DNA of 24,773 nucleotides from a virus. Where the stretch lies: IMG/VR virus record IMGVR_UViG_3300024255_001080, positions 1 to 24,773 of that record. One strand, written 5' to 3'. Below the pieces are notes generated by a model that was not told the origin of the DNA, did no database searches, and saw nothing but the letters and a program-made list of their open reading frames with translations. The position numbers were made by a program, and so were the translations under genes. Shown piece after piece: positions 1 through 7,490 of this stretch (position 1 is its first letter; each line of letters begins with the position of its first letter).

Positions 1-470
1 AACAAGAAACTAATAACACAAACGGCATATATTGGAGTGTTGAAAACAACGGTATTGGAGAAGCTTGCCTACTTGTAATCAACGACTTCGGCGAGGAAAA
101 CATACCGGGTCTATTTGTTAGTGAGCCCATGCGCAAAGGACATGTACGCAAGTTTCGCAAGGGATTTAATACTACGCACGGTACTAAAATTACAGCTTGT
201 AGTAGACTAAAAACTATGATTGAAAATGATAAAATGATTATACATAGCAAGCCGTTAATATCAGAATTAAAAGGGTTTGTTGCAACAGGATCAAGCTATC
301 AAGCAAAAAGTGGAATGGCTGATGATTTAGTTAGTGCTACATTATTGTCACTAAGAATGATGGCAGTGTTAAAAGATTGGGATCCTAGGATCTATAATAC
401 GTTTACACAAGCAGAAGACATGGAAGATTATGAAGCTCCGATGCCCATCTTCATTAGCACAAACTTTTAA
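1..470 (+). CDS. 17: Terminase large subunit, C-terminal nuclease part (gp17-like, 5' partial)
   Basis: The frame is open from base 3 (codon phase +3) and ends in TAA at 468-470, so only the last ~155 residues are present. This is the DNA-packaging motor subunit; its C-terminal RNase H-fold nuclease cuts concatemeric DNA at the portal. Supporting features are the core strand LLVINDFGEEN (bases 69-101), a central segment of the type in which gp17 proteins carry a conserved Asn/Gly/Thr-rich stretch, and GMADDLVSATLLSLRMMA near the end, where the DD matches the last metal-binding Asp of gp17 nucleases followed by a helix. The rest of the gene (ATPase domain) lies upstream of the window. The assignment rests on this C-terminal motif and on the T4-like neighbourhood; the level of identity was not measured. 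Confidence 0.78.
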   Translation, partial: QETNNTNGIYWSVENNGIGEACLLVINDFGEENIPGLFVSEPMRKGHVRKFRKGFNTTHGTKITACSRLKTMIENDKMIIHSKPLISELKGFVATGSSYQAKSGMADDLVSATLLSLRMMAVLKDWDPRIYNTFTQAEDMEDYEAPMPIFISTNF

Positions 471-477
471 CTAGGTA

Positions 478-485
478 GATAAATA
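478..485 (+). promoter_or_regulatory. T4-type late promoter (GATAAATA)
   Basis: GATAAATA differs from the T4 late consensus TATAAATA only in the variable first base. It ends 4 nt before the ATG at 490. In T4 late promoters transcription begins about 6 nt after the octamer, so the start would fall at base 491, within 1 nt of the start codon. No Shine-Dalgarno sequence is well placed (an AGG at 473-475 is too far). Confidence 0.55.
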
Positions 486-489
486 CATT

Positions 490-2115
490 ATGCAAGAATT
501 TGACGGAATAGGTGAAGACCTTTTTAACAAAATTAGAGGACGTTTTCCAGAAGTTACCATAGGTGATGAAAACGGAACAGTTACTAACGAGCCAACTATG
601 GCCCGCTTCTTTGACTTTGATTACAACGGACTAGGAAAAGTAAGTGTTGCAATTGAAGAAGACGAAGGTCTAACTGTGATCTATGCCAAAGACTTTATGG
701 AAGATCAAGACGAGCAGACCAAAGAAGCTTGGTACGACTTTCTGAAAGAACTGCGTGTGTTTAGTAAAAAACGTATGCTAAATTACAGTGTAAGAGATAT
801 TACAAAGTCAAATTTAACAAAGAGAGATTATAACTTCTTAGCAAAAACCCCTGAGGACGAACAAATGACAGAATCAAAACTTTATGGCACAAGCCGTATT
901 AGCTATCAAAAAGTAGGCGAAGCACGTATTGTAATTAAACATACAGAAGGCATTAACCAAGAAAGTACAACAGGACGTACACAAAAAATTGGTAAAATAT
1001 ATATTGAAAGTGCAGGCGGCGAAAGATTCCGTTATCCATTCAAACACCTAAGTGGTGCTAGAGCAATGGCAAGACACGTTGCTGAAGGTGGAAACACATA
1101 CGACGAGTTTGGTAAACATATTGTAGGTTTATCAGAAGAGATGGCAAAATTACGCAAATTTAAGAACTACATGGGTCGTTCAGCTGTAATGGCAGAAAGT
1201 CTCGCAGGGTATGTAGATGTTGTTAAAGAGCGTATTGCTACAGTTAAGAAAACAATTGGATCACTTCAAAAGCCAGCATACTATGCAGAAGCATTTGCAG
1301 CATTTGAAACACCAATCATGGAAGATGTACCAACAGACGTACAAGAAAATTGGATTGACCAGTTAACTATCAAACAGTTTAACGAAGAACTGTCAGATGT
1401 ATTTCCGTACATTTACAAACTAGTAAGTGAAGCAACAAAAGCACAAGAATTAGGCCCAGAAGATTTAGTAGATGAATCAGCAGAAGAGCTAGGCGCACTA
1501 AAAGACAAGTATAGCAAAGCTGCAAAGAATAAAAAGACCAAAGAAGAAATTCAACTAGAACAAGGCTTTGAAGAAATGATGGGTCAGTTTAGTGAAAATG
1601 AAGCAGAAGAAGTAATGGATCCAGAAGAACAAAAGACACCATTAGGCGAGTTCATCCTTAGTTACTTTGATCGTGAGAATGGAGCATTTCCAAAAGGCGA
1701 AACAGCAGTACTAACTATGGTAGAAAAAGATTACGGCGAGCAGTTCATAGAACCTGCTAAGGCATTTATTGAGCAAATAACAGCAAAGTTTGACGAATGG
1801 CAAATGCGTACACAACCACAGCAAATGGAAGCAAGCGGACCATGTCACCATTGTTCGGGATCAGGCCATGAAATGGGTAACCCAGGAAAAGCATGTCTAG
1901 ACTGCGGTGGCTCAGGAAAAAGTACAGAAAAAAATGAAGATGCCGTTGACGAAAACTTTACACAGGCAGCAGCGGCAGCAGCAAGAGCACATAAGACTGA
2001 ATTTGAATATCCTAAAGGATCAGGCAAAATGCACCCTGTAAAGATGAGCAAAGGCACAGCACACGAAATAAATGACGATTATGATAGAATTCGTGAGTTA
2101 GCAGGACTACGCTAA
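490..2115 (+). CDS. Large phage protein of unknown function with a DnaJ-type zinc motif
   Basis: 541 residues; I do not recognise a named family. The N-terminal half (1-230) is mixed alpha/beta. A long helical middle follows, with an acidic Lys/Glu-rich stretch at about 320-385 that looks coiled or disordered. Near the C-terminus are two CxxCxGxG motifs, at residues 452-459 and 469-476, the arrangement of half a DnaJ zinc-binding domain. An alanine run and a final helix ending DRIRELAGLR follow. There is no J-domain. The start at 490 sits 4 nt after a late-type promoter, so it is probably a late gene like the terminase gene before it, which would fit a virion or assembly role; that is inference from position only. 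The segment at about 388-430 (EFILSYFDRENGAFPKGE) resembles conserved segments I recall from marine T4-like phage proteins, unverified. Confidence 0.72.
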   Translation: MQEFDGIGEDLFNKIRGRFPEVTIGDENGTVTNEPTMARFFDFDYNGLGKVSVAIEEDEGLTVIYAKDFMEDQDEQTKEAWYDFLKELRVFSKKRMLNYSVRDITKSNLTKRDYNFLAKTPEDEQMTESKLYGTSRISYQKVGEARIVIKHTEGINQESTTGRTQKIGKIYIESAGGERFRYPFKHLSGARAMARHVAEGGNTYDEFGKHIVGLSEEMAKLRKFKNYMGRSAVMAESLAGYVDVVKERIATVKKTIGSLQKPAYYAEAFAAFETPIMEDVPTDVQENWIDQLTIKQFNEELSDVFPYIYKLVSEATKAQELGPEDLVDESAEELGALKDKYSKAAKNKKTKEEIQLEQGFEEMMGQFSENEAEEVMDPEEQKTPLGEFILSYFDRENGAFPKGETAVLTMVEKDYGEQFIEPAKAFIEQITAKFDEWQMRTQPQQMEASGPCHHCSGSGHEMGNPGKACLDCGGSGKSTEKNEDAVDENFTQAAAAAARAHKTEFEYPKGSGKMHPVKMSKGTAHEINDDYDRIRELAGLR

Positions 2116-2155
2116 CCCACTTATAAGTTTTTATGTTTTTTCTTTCAAAAAAGAC

Positions 2156-2184
2156 TTGACATTAGTTGTAGACGGTGTTATTAT
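2156..2184 (+). promoter_or_regulatory. Sigma70-type promoter for gene 32
   Basis: TTGACA at 2156-2161, a 17-nt spacer, then TATTAT at 2179-2184, with TG at 2176-2177 forming an extended -10. The predicted transcription start is near 2191, giving a leader of about 76 nt before the gp32 ATG. It is a host-RNA-polymerase-type promoter, consistent with early expression. Confidence 0.75.
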
Positions 2185-2212
2185 TAATACTGTGCTATAA
2201 CACTAAAGGCAC

Positions 2213-2236
2213 TGGAGTAACAATGTAGTTACTCTA
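2213..2236 (+). promoter_or_regulatory. Leader hairpin in gene 32 mRNA, possible pseudoknot operator
   Basis: A perfect 7-bp stem GAGTAAC (2215-2221) / GTTACTC (2228-2234) with a 6-nt loop can be extended by a G-U and a U-A pair to 2213-2236. Loop bases 2222-2226 (AATGT) can pair with ACATT at 2249-2253, which directly abuts the Shine-Dalgarno GGAGG at 2254-2258. T4 gp32 represses its own mRNA by binding from a leader pseudoknot; a similar role here is inference. Confidence 0.5.
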
Positions 2237-2266
2237 CACATAGGCATAACATTGGAGGCATTAACT

Positions 2267-3247
2267 ATGGCATCATTAGCAGAAATTCGAGCTAAACTTA
2301 AAGAACAAGAAGCCCGCTCTAGCGGCAATCAAGGACCAAGCGGTCCGAACCCAATTTACCCATTTTGGAATATCAAAGAAGGCGAGTCGGCAACGATGCG
2401 TTTCCTACCTGATGGTAATGCGGATAATACATTTTTCTGGGCAGAACGTTTGATGATCAAACTTCCGTTTGCAGGAATCAAAGGCGAAACTGACTCGCGA
2501 CCTGTACAAGTACAAATTCCATGTATGGAAATGTACGGCGATACATGTAACATTCTTAACGAAGTACGTGGTTGGTTTAAAGATCCAAGTCTAGAAGACA
2601 TGGGTCGTAAGTATTGGAAAAAGCGTTCATACGTATTCCAAGGCTTTGTAACTGATAATCCGTTGACTACAGACGAAGCACCTGAGAACCCAATCAGACG
2701 CTTTATTATTGGTCCACAGATTTTCCAGATTATCAAGGCAGCACTTATGGATCCAGACATGGAAGAACTGCCAACAGATTATACTGCTGGTGTAGACTTC
2801 CGTCTTAACAAAACAAGTAAAGGCGGATATGCAGACTATGGAACATCTAACTGGGCTCGTAGAGAGCGTCCATTAGGTGATGCAGAAATGGCTGCTGTTA
2901 ATACACATGGATTGTTTGATCTAAGTGAGTTCCTTCCTAAGAAGCCAGATGCAACTGCACAAAAAGTAATGCAGGAAATGTTTGAAGCATCTGTAGATGG
3001 CGAAGCATATGATCCAGAGCGTTGGAGTAACTACTTCCGTCCTGCAGGTATGCAAGCACGTACAGGCGATCCACAAAAAGCAGCAAGCCCACAAGCAACT
3101 GCCACAAGCCAAAGTGCTCCAGAAGCACCAACACCAGCGGCAGCACCTGCTCCAGTAGCAGAGGCAGCTCCTACAACAATTGAAGAAGCACCAGCTGGCG
3201 GCGGCGCACAGGACATTCTTGCAATGATCCGTTCACGTCAAGGTTAA
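2267..3247 (+). CDS. 32: Single-stranded DNA-binding protein gp32
   Basis: 326 residues (T4 gp32 is 301). It coats ssDNA in replication, recombination and repair and interacts with UvsX-type recombinases and the replisome. A short basic/polar N-terminal segment (1-25) would mediate cooperativity. The OB-fold core has the family-like segments YPFWNIKEGESATMRFLPDG and SLEDMGRKYWKKRSYVFQGF, and a Pro/Ala/Glu-rich linker (about 265-310) leads to the C-terminal end QDILAMIRSRQG. Only two cysteines (C86, C94) are visible in the region where T4 gp32 holds zinc with His-Cys3, so the zinc site is altered or absent. I chose ATG 2267 over the in-frame TTG at 2252 because GGAGG at 2254-2258 is an ideal ribosome-binding site for 2267 and would otherwise lie inside the gene. 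It has its own promoter upstream and a terminator downstream. Confidence 0.9.
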   Translation: MASLAEIRAKLKEQEARSSGNQGPSGPNPIYPFWNIKEGESATMRFLPDGNADNTFFWAERLMIKLPFAGIKGETDSRPVQVQIPCMEMYGDTCNILNEVRGWFKDPSLEDMGRKYWKKRSYVFQGFVTDNPLTTDEAPENPIRRFIIGPQIFQIIKAALMDPDMEELPTDYTAGVDFRLNKTSKGGYADYGTSNWARRERPLGDAEMAAVNTHGLFDLSEFLPKKPDATAQKVMQEMFEASVDGEAYDPERWSNYFRPAGMQARTGDPQKAASPQATATSQSAPEAPTPAAAPAPVAEAAPTTIEEAPAGGGAQDILAMIRSRQG

Positions 3248-3255
3248 TAGCAACT

Positions 3256-3291
3256 AAAAAGGGTTGCTTTTACAAGATGCAACCCTTTTTT
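3256..3291 (+). terminator. Rho-independent terminator between gp32 and uvsX
   Basis: The stem is AAAAAGGGTTGC (3256-3267) paired with GCAACCCTTTTT (3279-3290), a 12-bp perfect inverted repeat with a GC-rich core, an 11-nt loop and a run of T at 3286-3291. It begins 9 nt after the gp32 stop and ends 27 nt before the uvsX ATG. Confidence 0.88.
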
Positions 3292-3317
3292 ATTACAGCT
3301 TTTATATAGGAGAAAAC

Positions 3318-4412
3318 ATGGCTAAATCGTTTGATGTTAGTAAGTTCCGCAAGGACTTAACTAAAAGTATCTCAGGCATGAGTAGTGGCTTTAACGATCC
3401 TACAGATTGGATCTCAACAGGCTCATATGCACTTAACTATCTTATCTCAGGAGACTTTCACAAAGGTGTTCCACTAGGTAAGGTTACTGTGTTTGCAGGC
3501 GAATCAGGAGCAGGTAAGAGTTATTTCTGTTCAGGTAACGTTGTAAAACACGCACAAGATCAAGGCATCTTTGTAGTACTAATTGACTCAGAGAACGCAC
3601 TTGATGAGAGCTGGTTACAAGCTCTTGACGTTGACACTAGTGAAGAAAAACTTCTTAAACTAAACATGTCAATGATTGATGATGTAGCAAAAACTATCTC
3701 GACATTTATTACAGACTTTAAAGCAATGGACGAAGAAGACCGTCCTAAAGTGTTGTTTGTAATTGACTCGTTGGGCATGTTGCTAACACCTACTGACGTT
3801 GATCAGTTTAACAAAGGTGATATGAAAGGTGATATGGGTCGTAAGCCTAAGGCATTGACTTCACTTGTTCGTAACACAGTTAACATGATTGGCTCATTGA
3901 ACGTTGGACTAGTATGTACTAACCACACATACGCATCGCAAGATATGTTTGACCCAGATGATAAGATTAGTGGTGGTAGTGGCTTTATCTATGCATCAAG
4001 TATTGTTGTTGCAATGAAGAAGCTAAAACTAAAAGAAGACGAAGCGGGAAATAAGATATCAGAAGTTATGGGTATCCGTGCTGGTTGTAAAGTAATGAAG
4101 ACACGCTATGCAAAACCTTTCGAAGGTGTGCAGGTTAAGATTCCTTATGAAACTGGCATGAATCCTTATAGCGGACTTATTGAATTATTTGAAAAGAAAG
4201 GCTTGTTGACAAAGCAAGGCAATCGACTCAAGTATGTAAATCTCGCAGGTGAGGAAGTTCTTGAATATCGCAAGGCGTGGATGCATGGTGATAAACTTGA
4301 TTTGATTATGTCAGAATACAATGAAAAAATGGCTCCGGTGGTAAATACCGACGAAGTTGATTTAGAAGAAGCAACTGTAGATCAAATTGAGGAAGCAACT
4401 GCCAATGAATGA
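3318..4412 (+). CDS. uvsX: UvsX RecA-like recombinase
   Basis: 364 residues (T4 UvsX is 391). This ATP-dependent strand-exchange protein acts in recombination-dependent replication and repair, loading on gp32-coated ssDNA. Walker A is GESGAGKS (61-68). The Walker B strand VLFVIDSLGML follows, then a basic/flexible DNA-binding loop region rich in KGDMKGDMGRK, and the C-terminal part of the core with GSGFIYASSIVVAMKK. The tail (about 340-364) is acidic. ATG 3318 is chosen because AGGAGA at 3308-3313 is a good ribosome-binding site; a longer in-frame start at 3264 would place the terminator hairpin inside the coding region. No separate promoter is visible in the 27 nt after the terminator, so expression probably relies on read-through from gene 32. 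Confidence 0.92.
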   Translation: MAKSFDVSKFRKDLTKSISGMSSGFNDPTDWISTGSYALNYLISGDFHKGVPLGKVTVFAGESGAGKSYFCSGNVVKHAQDQGIFVVLIDSENALDESWLQALDVDTSEEKLLKLNMSMIDDVAKTISTFITDFKAMDEEDRPKVLFVIDSLGMLLTPTDVDQFNKGDMKGDMGRKPKALTSLVRNTVNMIGSLNVGLVCTNHTYASQDMFDPDDKISGGSGFIYASSIVVAMKKLKLKEDEAGNKISEVMGIRAGCKVMKTRYAKPFEGVQVKIPYETGMNPYSGLIELFEKKGLLTKQGNRLKYVNLAGEEVLEYRKAWMHGDKLDLIMSEYNEKMAPVVNTDEVDLEEATVDQIEEATANE

Positions 4413-4632
4413 AGAACACATTAGTGACATCTGGACGATGTTCAAGGAATATACAGACAAGAAACAAATGGATCTTGTCGCTGAAAAATATATTGATTTG
4501 TTAGCCGATTATGGTGTCAGTGATGAAACTTTTAAAGAAGTTATCGGCACAGATTCATATCTAGACGAAGCAATTACTTATTACTTGGATTTAGATAATG
4601 TAGACGATGACGAAGAAGAATGGGATGAGTAA
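4405..4632 (+). CDS. Small acidic protein after uvsX
   Basis: 75 residues, mostly predicted helical, ending in a strongly acidic tail of Asp/Glu (DDDEEEWDE). It overlaps the 3' end of uvsX by 8 nt and has a Shine-Dalgarno GAGGAAG at 4388-4394, so it is co-translated with uvsX. An upstream in-frame TTG at 4387 is less likely. I do not recognise a named family. Acidic tails of this kind occur on DNA-mimic or ssDNA-binding-protein partners, and the neighbours suggest a recombination or replication accessory, but nothing in the sequence shows this directly. Confidence 0.7.
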   Translation: MNEEHISDIWTMFKEYTDKKQMDLVAEKYIDLLADYGVSDETFKEVIGTDSYLDEAITYYLDLDNVDDDEEEWDE

Positions 4633-5087
4633 TGGGTTGGTATAGCGAAGTATCAAGAGACATTAGCAAGATACCGAGTGCTGTACAGTTCTTCGAAGAC
4701 GAGCTAGTTAACGCTCGTGTAGAAGTAAAACTTAAAGGTAATGTTGAACGTGCCGCGGCAGAAATGCCCGGTATCGTTGAACATCGATTTAATCAACTTC
4801 AAGAAATTGAAGCGATCTTGCACTACTTAAATATTGAGTTGCGTAGATTACGTAGTTCATACTTTAAAAAATATCTCGAAAACTACCAGCGAGCTCTGTC
4901 TAGTCGTGACGTTGAAAAATACGTTGACGGCGAGGCAGATGTCGTTGACTACGAAAAAATTATTAATGAATTTGCGCTAATGCGCAACAAATGGCTAGGC
5001 TTACTCAAAGGCTTAGATCAAAAACAATGGCAAATTACTAATGTTGTAAAACTTAGAGTAGCTGGGATGGAAGATGCTAGCCTATGA
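4632..5087 (+). CDS. Helical protein, candidate UvsY-like recombination mediator
   Basis: 151 residues, almost entirely helical and rich in charged residues. Distinctive segments are ELRRLRSSYFKKYLENYQR (about 72-90), RALSSRDVEKYVDGEADVVD, and a C-terminal WQITNVVKLRVAGMED. Start and stop are coupled by TAATG at 4630-4634 with the preceding gene, and it overlaps the next gene by 4 nt (ATGA). UvsY of T4 (137 residues) is a small helical protein that loads UvsX on gp32-coated ssDNA, and this protein has the right size, fold type and position two genes after uvsX. I do not see a clear UvsY sequence signature, so this is positional inference; it may be an unrelated conserved phage protein. Confidence 0.45.
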   Translation: MGWYSEVSRDISKIPSAVQFFEDELVNARVEVKLKGNVERAAAEMPGIVEHRFNQLQEIEAILHYLNIELRRLRSSYFKKYLENYQRALSSRDVEKYVDGEADVVDYEKIINEFALMRNKWLGLLKGLDQKQWQITNVVKLRVAGMEDASL

Positions 5088-5770
5088 GGACACGTATAAT
5101 ACGTCTTGAAGAAAATGAACACTCGTGCCAAATGGCTCAAGACTGTTTTAATCAAGCAGTATTACACGGATTGCAGCCTGAGTTTTATAAAGCAATCAAC
5201 GGCAATGATGTAATACGTCATTATCAAGCAACAGGTATTAGATTAAAACGAAAAATGAAAAAAGGCAGACTAGGTGTACTAGGATGCTTTTTTAGCCATT
5301 ATTATTTGTGGCAAGAATGTATGGTATCAGGCATGCCAACTCTTATTTTAGAACATGACGGTTACATGTTAAAACCCCTGCCAAAAAATATATTAGACAC
5401 ATTTGAAGATGTATTAAAATTAGATAGATGTGATCCGTATAGTGGTTCATATAATAAATTACTAGAAGAAGAATCAACCTTAAATCTATCAATAGAAAAA
5501 TATACAAACTTACAAAATAAAAATCCTGTTAAAATTGGTACTGGCAATTATTTTAAGGGCGCATATGCATATATAATTAAACCAGCAGGTGCAATAAAGA
5601 TAATAAAACATATTAGACAAAATGGCCATGTACCGGCAGATCAACAAATTGGCGATTGGATTGTAGACACTCAAACAACTATTCCTAGTCTTGCAAGATT
5701 GCATCCTCATTATGCAATCGGTTCAAATATTAAAAAAGATAGTCTAACTAGAAATTTAAAGGAAACATAA
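5084..5770 (+). CDS. Glycosyltransferase family 25-like (LPS-type)
   Basis: 228 residues. GT25 enzymes transfer galactose or other sugars onto LPS or proteins. Family features are the GVLGCFFSHYYLWQ segment (about 63-76), which matches the GCxxSHxxLW motif; then TLILEHD (86-92), at the position of the usual EDD metal-binding motif; and GAYAYIIKPAGAIKII near residue 160, matching the family's GTHAYLISP-type strand. The middle His (E90-H91-D92) is a departure from EDD; the outer acidic residues remain. It starts in a 4-nt ATGA overlap with the previous gene and ends in TAATG with the next, so it is translated as part of the same run. First gene of the glycan island. Confidence 0.72.
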   Translation: MRTRIIRLEENEHSCQMAQDCFNQAVLHGLQPEFYKAINGNDVIRHYQATGIRLKRKMKKGRLGVLGCFFSHYYLWQECMVSGMPTLILEHDGYMLKPLPKNILDTFEDVLKLDRCDPYSGSYNKLLEEESTLNLSIEKYTNLQNKNPVKIGTGNYFKGAYAYIIKPAGAIKIIKHIRQNGHVPADQQIGDWIVDTQTTIPSLARLHPHYAIGSNIKKDSLTRNLKET

Positions 5771-6759
5771 TGTCAAAGAAATTAAGAAAAGCAATTGCTT
5801 CGGGCACAGTAGAAAACACAATGGAAAAAAGAGATCATTGGTTTAACGAATACCATGATATGCCCGAGTTAGGAATTACTGGTACACGTAAAATTAATGA
5901 CAGAATTGCACATTACAATCAAGACGATTTTAAAGGTGCTACTGCTATTGACCTAGGATGTAATATGGGACAAATGTCCTTCCAGGCTGAGAAGTGGGGA
6001 GCAGATGTTATTGGTGTAGAATTTGATTCTAATGCTATTGCCAATGCATTGGAAATTAAAGAGAAAATAGGTTCTAACGTAAACTTTGTAGTTGACGATT
6101 TAGACAGTAATTTCTTTTGGAATAGTATTCCTAAAATTGATGTCGTTATGTTCCTAGCAGTAATTGATACAATTGAACTTGATAATAGATATGGCATACT
6201 ATCTAAAGCATGTGCAAAAACTAACAAAGTAATGTACTTTGAAGGACACGGCAAAGCACCAGTAAGTAAGTACATGAAAAACATTGTTGACTATACCGAC
6301 TTTTCACAAATTATATACAAAGGTAATACACCTACTAAGCGTCCGTTCTTTAGATGTACTAGAGACACGCTGACAAGTCAAGAATGTGTACAACAAATTA
6401 TAGATTCAAGATATAATAAAATTGCAGTTGTTGGTAAATCATTAGCAGGCAAAACTACCATTAGAAACGATTTACAAAAAGTAAACAACGGTAAATATGA
6501 TATAATAGACGACTTAAAACATTGGACTGATACTGGTAGTGCAACACAAATTGAAATAAACGATTTAAAGAAGTATGAAAAATTTGTATGTTTTGATTAT
6601 CGCGCACTAGAATATTACAATGAGTTTGATGCTGTATTTTTTCTTACAGCAAACGAAAATTTAATTGGCCAACGGAGGCCAAACAAAGGTCCATTAAGAA
6701 GTCCGACAATAACAAATTACGATACACTTAAAGAAGTGTACACTGTAAAAACTTACTAG
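5770..6759 (+). CDS. Methyltransferase / P-loop NTPase fusion
   Basis: 329 residues in two domains. Residues ~20-200 form a Rossmann-fold SAM-dependent methyltransferase: motif I is AIDLGCNMG (59-67), followed by the acidic post-I strand VIGVEFD and a motif IV-like strand IDVVMFLAVID. Residues ~215-329 start with a Walker A loop GKSLAGKTT (222-230) after the strand KIAVVG, then further strands (KFVCFDYRA, AVFFLTANE) and an Arg-rich lid-like segment GQRRPNKGPLR, as in small kinases. The second domain may be a small-molecule kinase or other P-loop enzyme; no substrate can be read. Location among glycosyltransferases suggests action on a sugar or its carrier. Coupled by TAATG to the preceding gene. 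Confidence 0.72.
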   Translation: MSKKLRKAIASGTVENTMEKRDHWFNEYHDMPELGITGTRKINDRIAHYNQDDFKGATAIDLGCNMGQMSFQAEKWGADVIGVEFDSNAIANALEIKEKIGSNVNFVVDDLDSNFFWNSIPKIDVVMFLAVIDTIELDNRYGILSKACAKTNKVMYFEGHGKAPVSKYMKNIVDYTDFSQIIYKGNTPTKRPFFRCTRDTLTSQECVQQIIDSRYNKIAVVGKSLAGKTTIRNDLQKVNNGKYDIIDDLKHWTDTGSATQIEINDLKKYEKFVCFDYRALEYYNEFDAVFFLTANENLIGQRRPNKGPLRSPTITNYDTLKEVYTVKTY

Positions 6760-6768
6760 GAAAAAACA

Positions 6769-7479
6769 ATGAAAATTAAGTCAGCAAAAAAACTAGGTGC
6801 AAAGTTTCATTATAAGTGGAGCACACATCAACCTGTAACTAACACAATGTTAGAAGTATTAGAGCCTGAATTAGTTGTTGAAATAGGCACTGGTAGATAC
6901 TCGTCTCCAGGATTAATAACATCAAATGCATTGAAAACAATACATATTGATAACGAGCCAGGCTGGGTTGATCTAGTTAAAAAAGAAAATGCTGAAATAA
7001 TAACTGACAAAAATGAATTTAGAATACATGATATTATTCCTTTAGGAATTGCAAGTTTAAAAGTATTGCCGTCAGAATTAAATCCAATGCAAAAAGAATC
7101 TATTGATAATTATCATAACGAGTTGGCTGCTGAAATTAAAGCAATGAATTATAAGTCTACTATGATATTCACAGACGGATTTGCTTCATGCAGAAAATCA
7201 TCTGTAGACATACTAACAAGTGGTGTTGATTCAATGATCTTTCACGATGCAGAAAAGCCAGCAGCATACGGATATGATAACCTTAATAAAGACTTGTATA
7301 TCACACACGACGAATACTTATTAAAAACTGCAATGTCGTACACTGGCTTTTTTGTACGCAAGGGTATTATTACGTTTGAAGATTTAAAAGTAATTATGGA
7401 CAAGCATGTTAATGTGTATGTTGAGAGTTTAGGTATTTCTAAAGACGGAATTGAATTAATCCAAATGCCAGTGCAGTAA
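6769..7479 (+). CDS. SAM-methyltransferase-like protein
   Basis: 236 residues. VVEIGTGRYSSPGL (36-49) matches motif I of class I methyltransferases, followed by the strand KTIHIDNEPGW, which ends in an acidic residue as in motif II. A later strand TMIFTDGFASCRKSS and VDSMIFHDAE resemble the motif IV/V region of the Methyltransf_24-like group, in which an Asp or His binds metal. The ribosome-binding site is AGGA just upstream (6758-6761), 9 nt after the previous stop. The target is unknown; as a neighbour of glycosyltransferases it could methylate a sugar. The methyltransferase fold is fairly clear; enzymatic activity is not proven by the sequence. Confidence 0.6.
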   Translation: MKIKSAKKLGAKFHYKWSTHQPVTNTMLEVLEPELVVEIGTGRYSSPGLITSNALKTIHIDNEPGWVDLVKKENAEIITDKNEFRIHDIIPLGIASLKVLPSELNPMQKESIDNYHNELAAEIKAMNYKSTMIFTDGFASCRKSSVDILTSGVDSMIFHDAEKPAAYGYDNLNKDLYITHDEYLLKTAMSYTGFFVRKGIITFEDLKVIMDKHVNVYVESLGISKDGIELIQMPVQ

Positions 7480-7490
7480 TAAACTGCATA

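Noticed and set aside
1845-2057. 70-codon minus-strand ORF opposite the zinc motif region
   Set aside because: Composition is the mirror of the Ala-rich and Cys-containing + strand gene; no independent support.
490-2115. A DnaJ co-chaperone call from the CxxCxGxG motifs
   Set aside because: There is no J-domain with HPD and only two of the usual four repeats, so only the motif is reported.
2123-2155. AT-rich inverted repeat after the gene ending at 2115
   Set aside because: The stem is only A-T pairs, with mismatches and no GC core, so it is not a convincing terminator.
2252-2266. TTG start of gp32 at 2252
   Set aside because: The GGAGG ribosome-binding site for ATG 2267 would fall inside the gene.
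3264-3317. Longer N-terminus for UvsX starting at 3264
   Set aside because: It would be encoded across the terminator hairpin, and the ribosome-binding site at 3308-3313 fits ATG 3318.
5919-6284. 121-codon minus-strand ORF opposite the methyltransferase/P-loop gene
   Set aside because: It lies fully opposite a well-supported coding frame, with no ribosome-binding site or recognisable motif.
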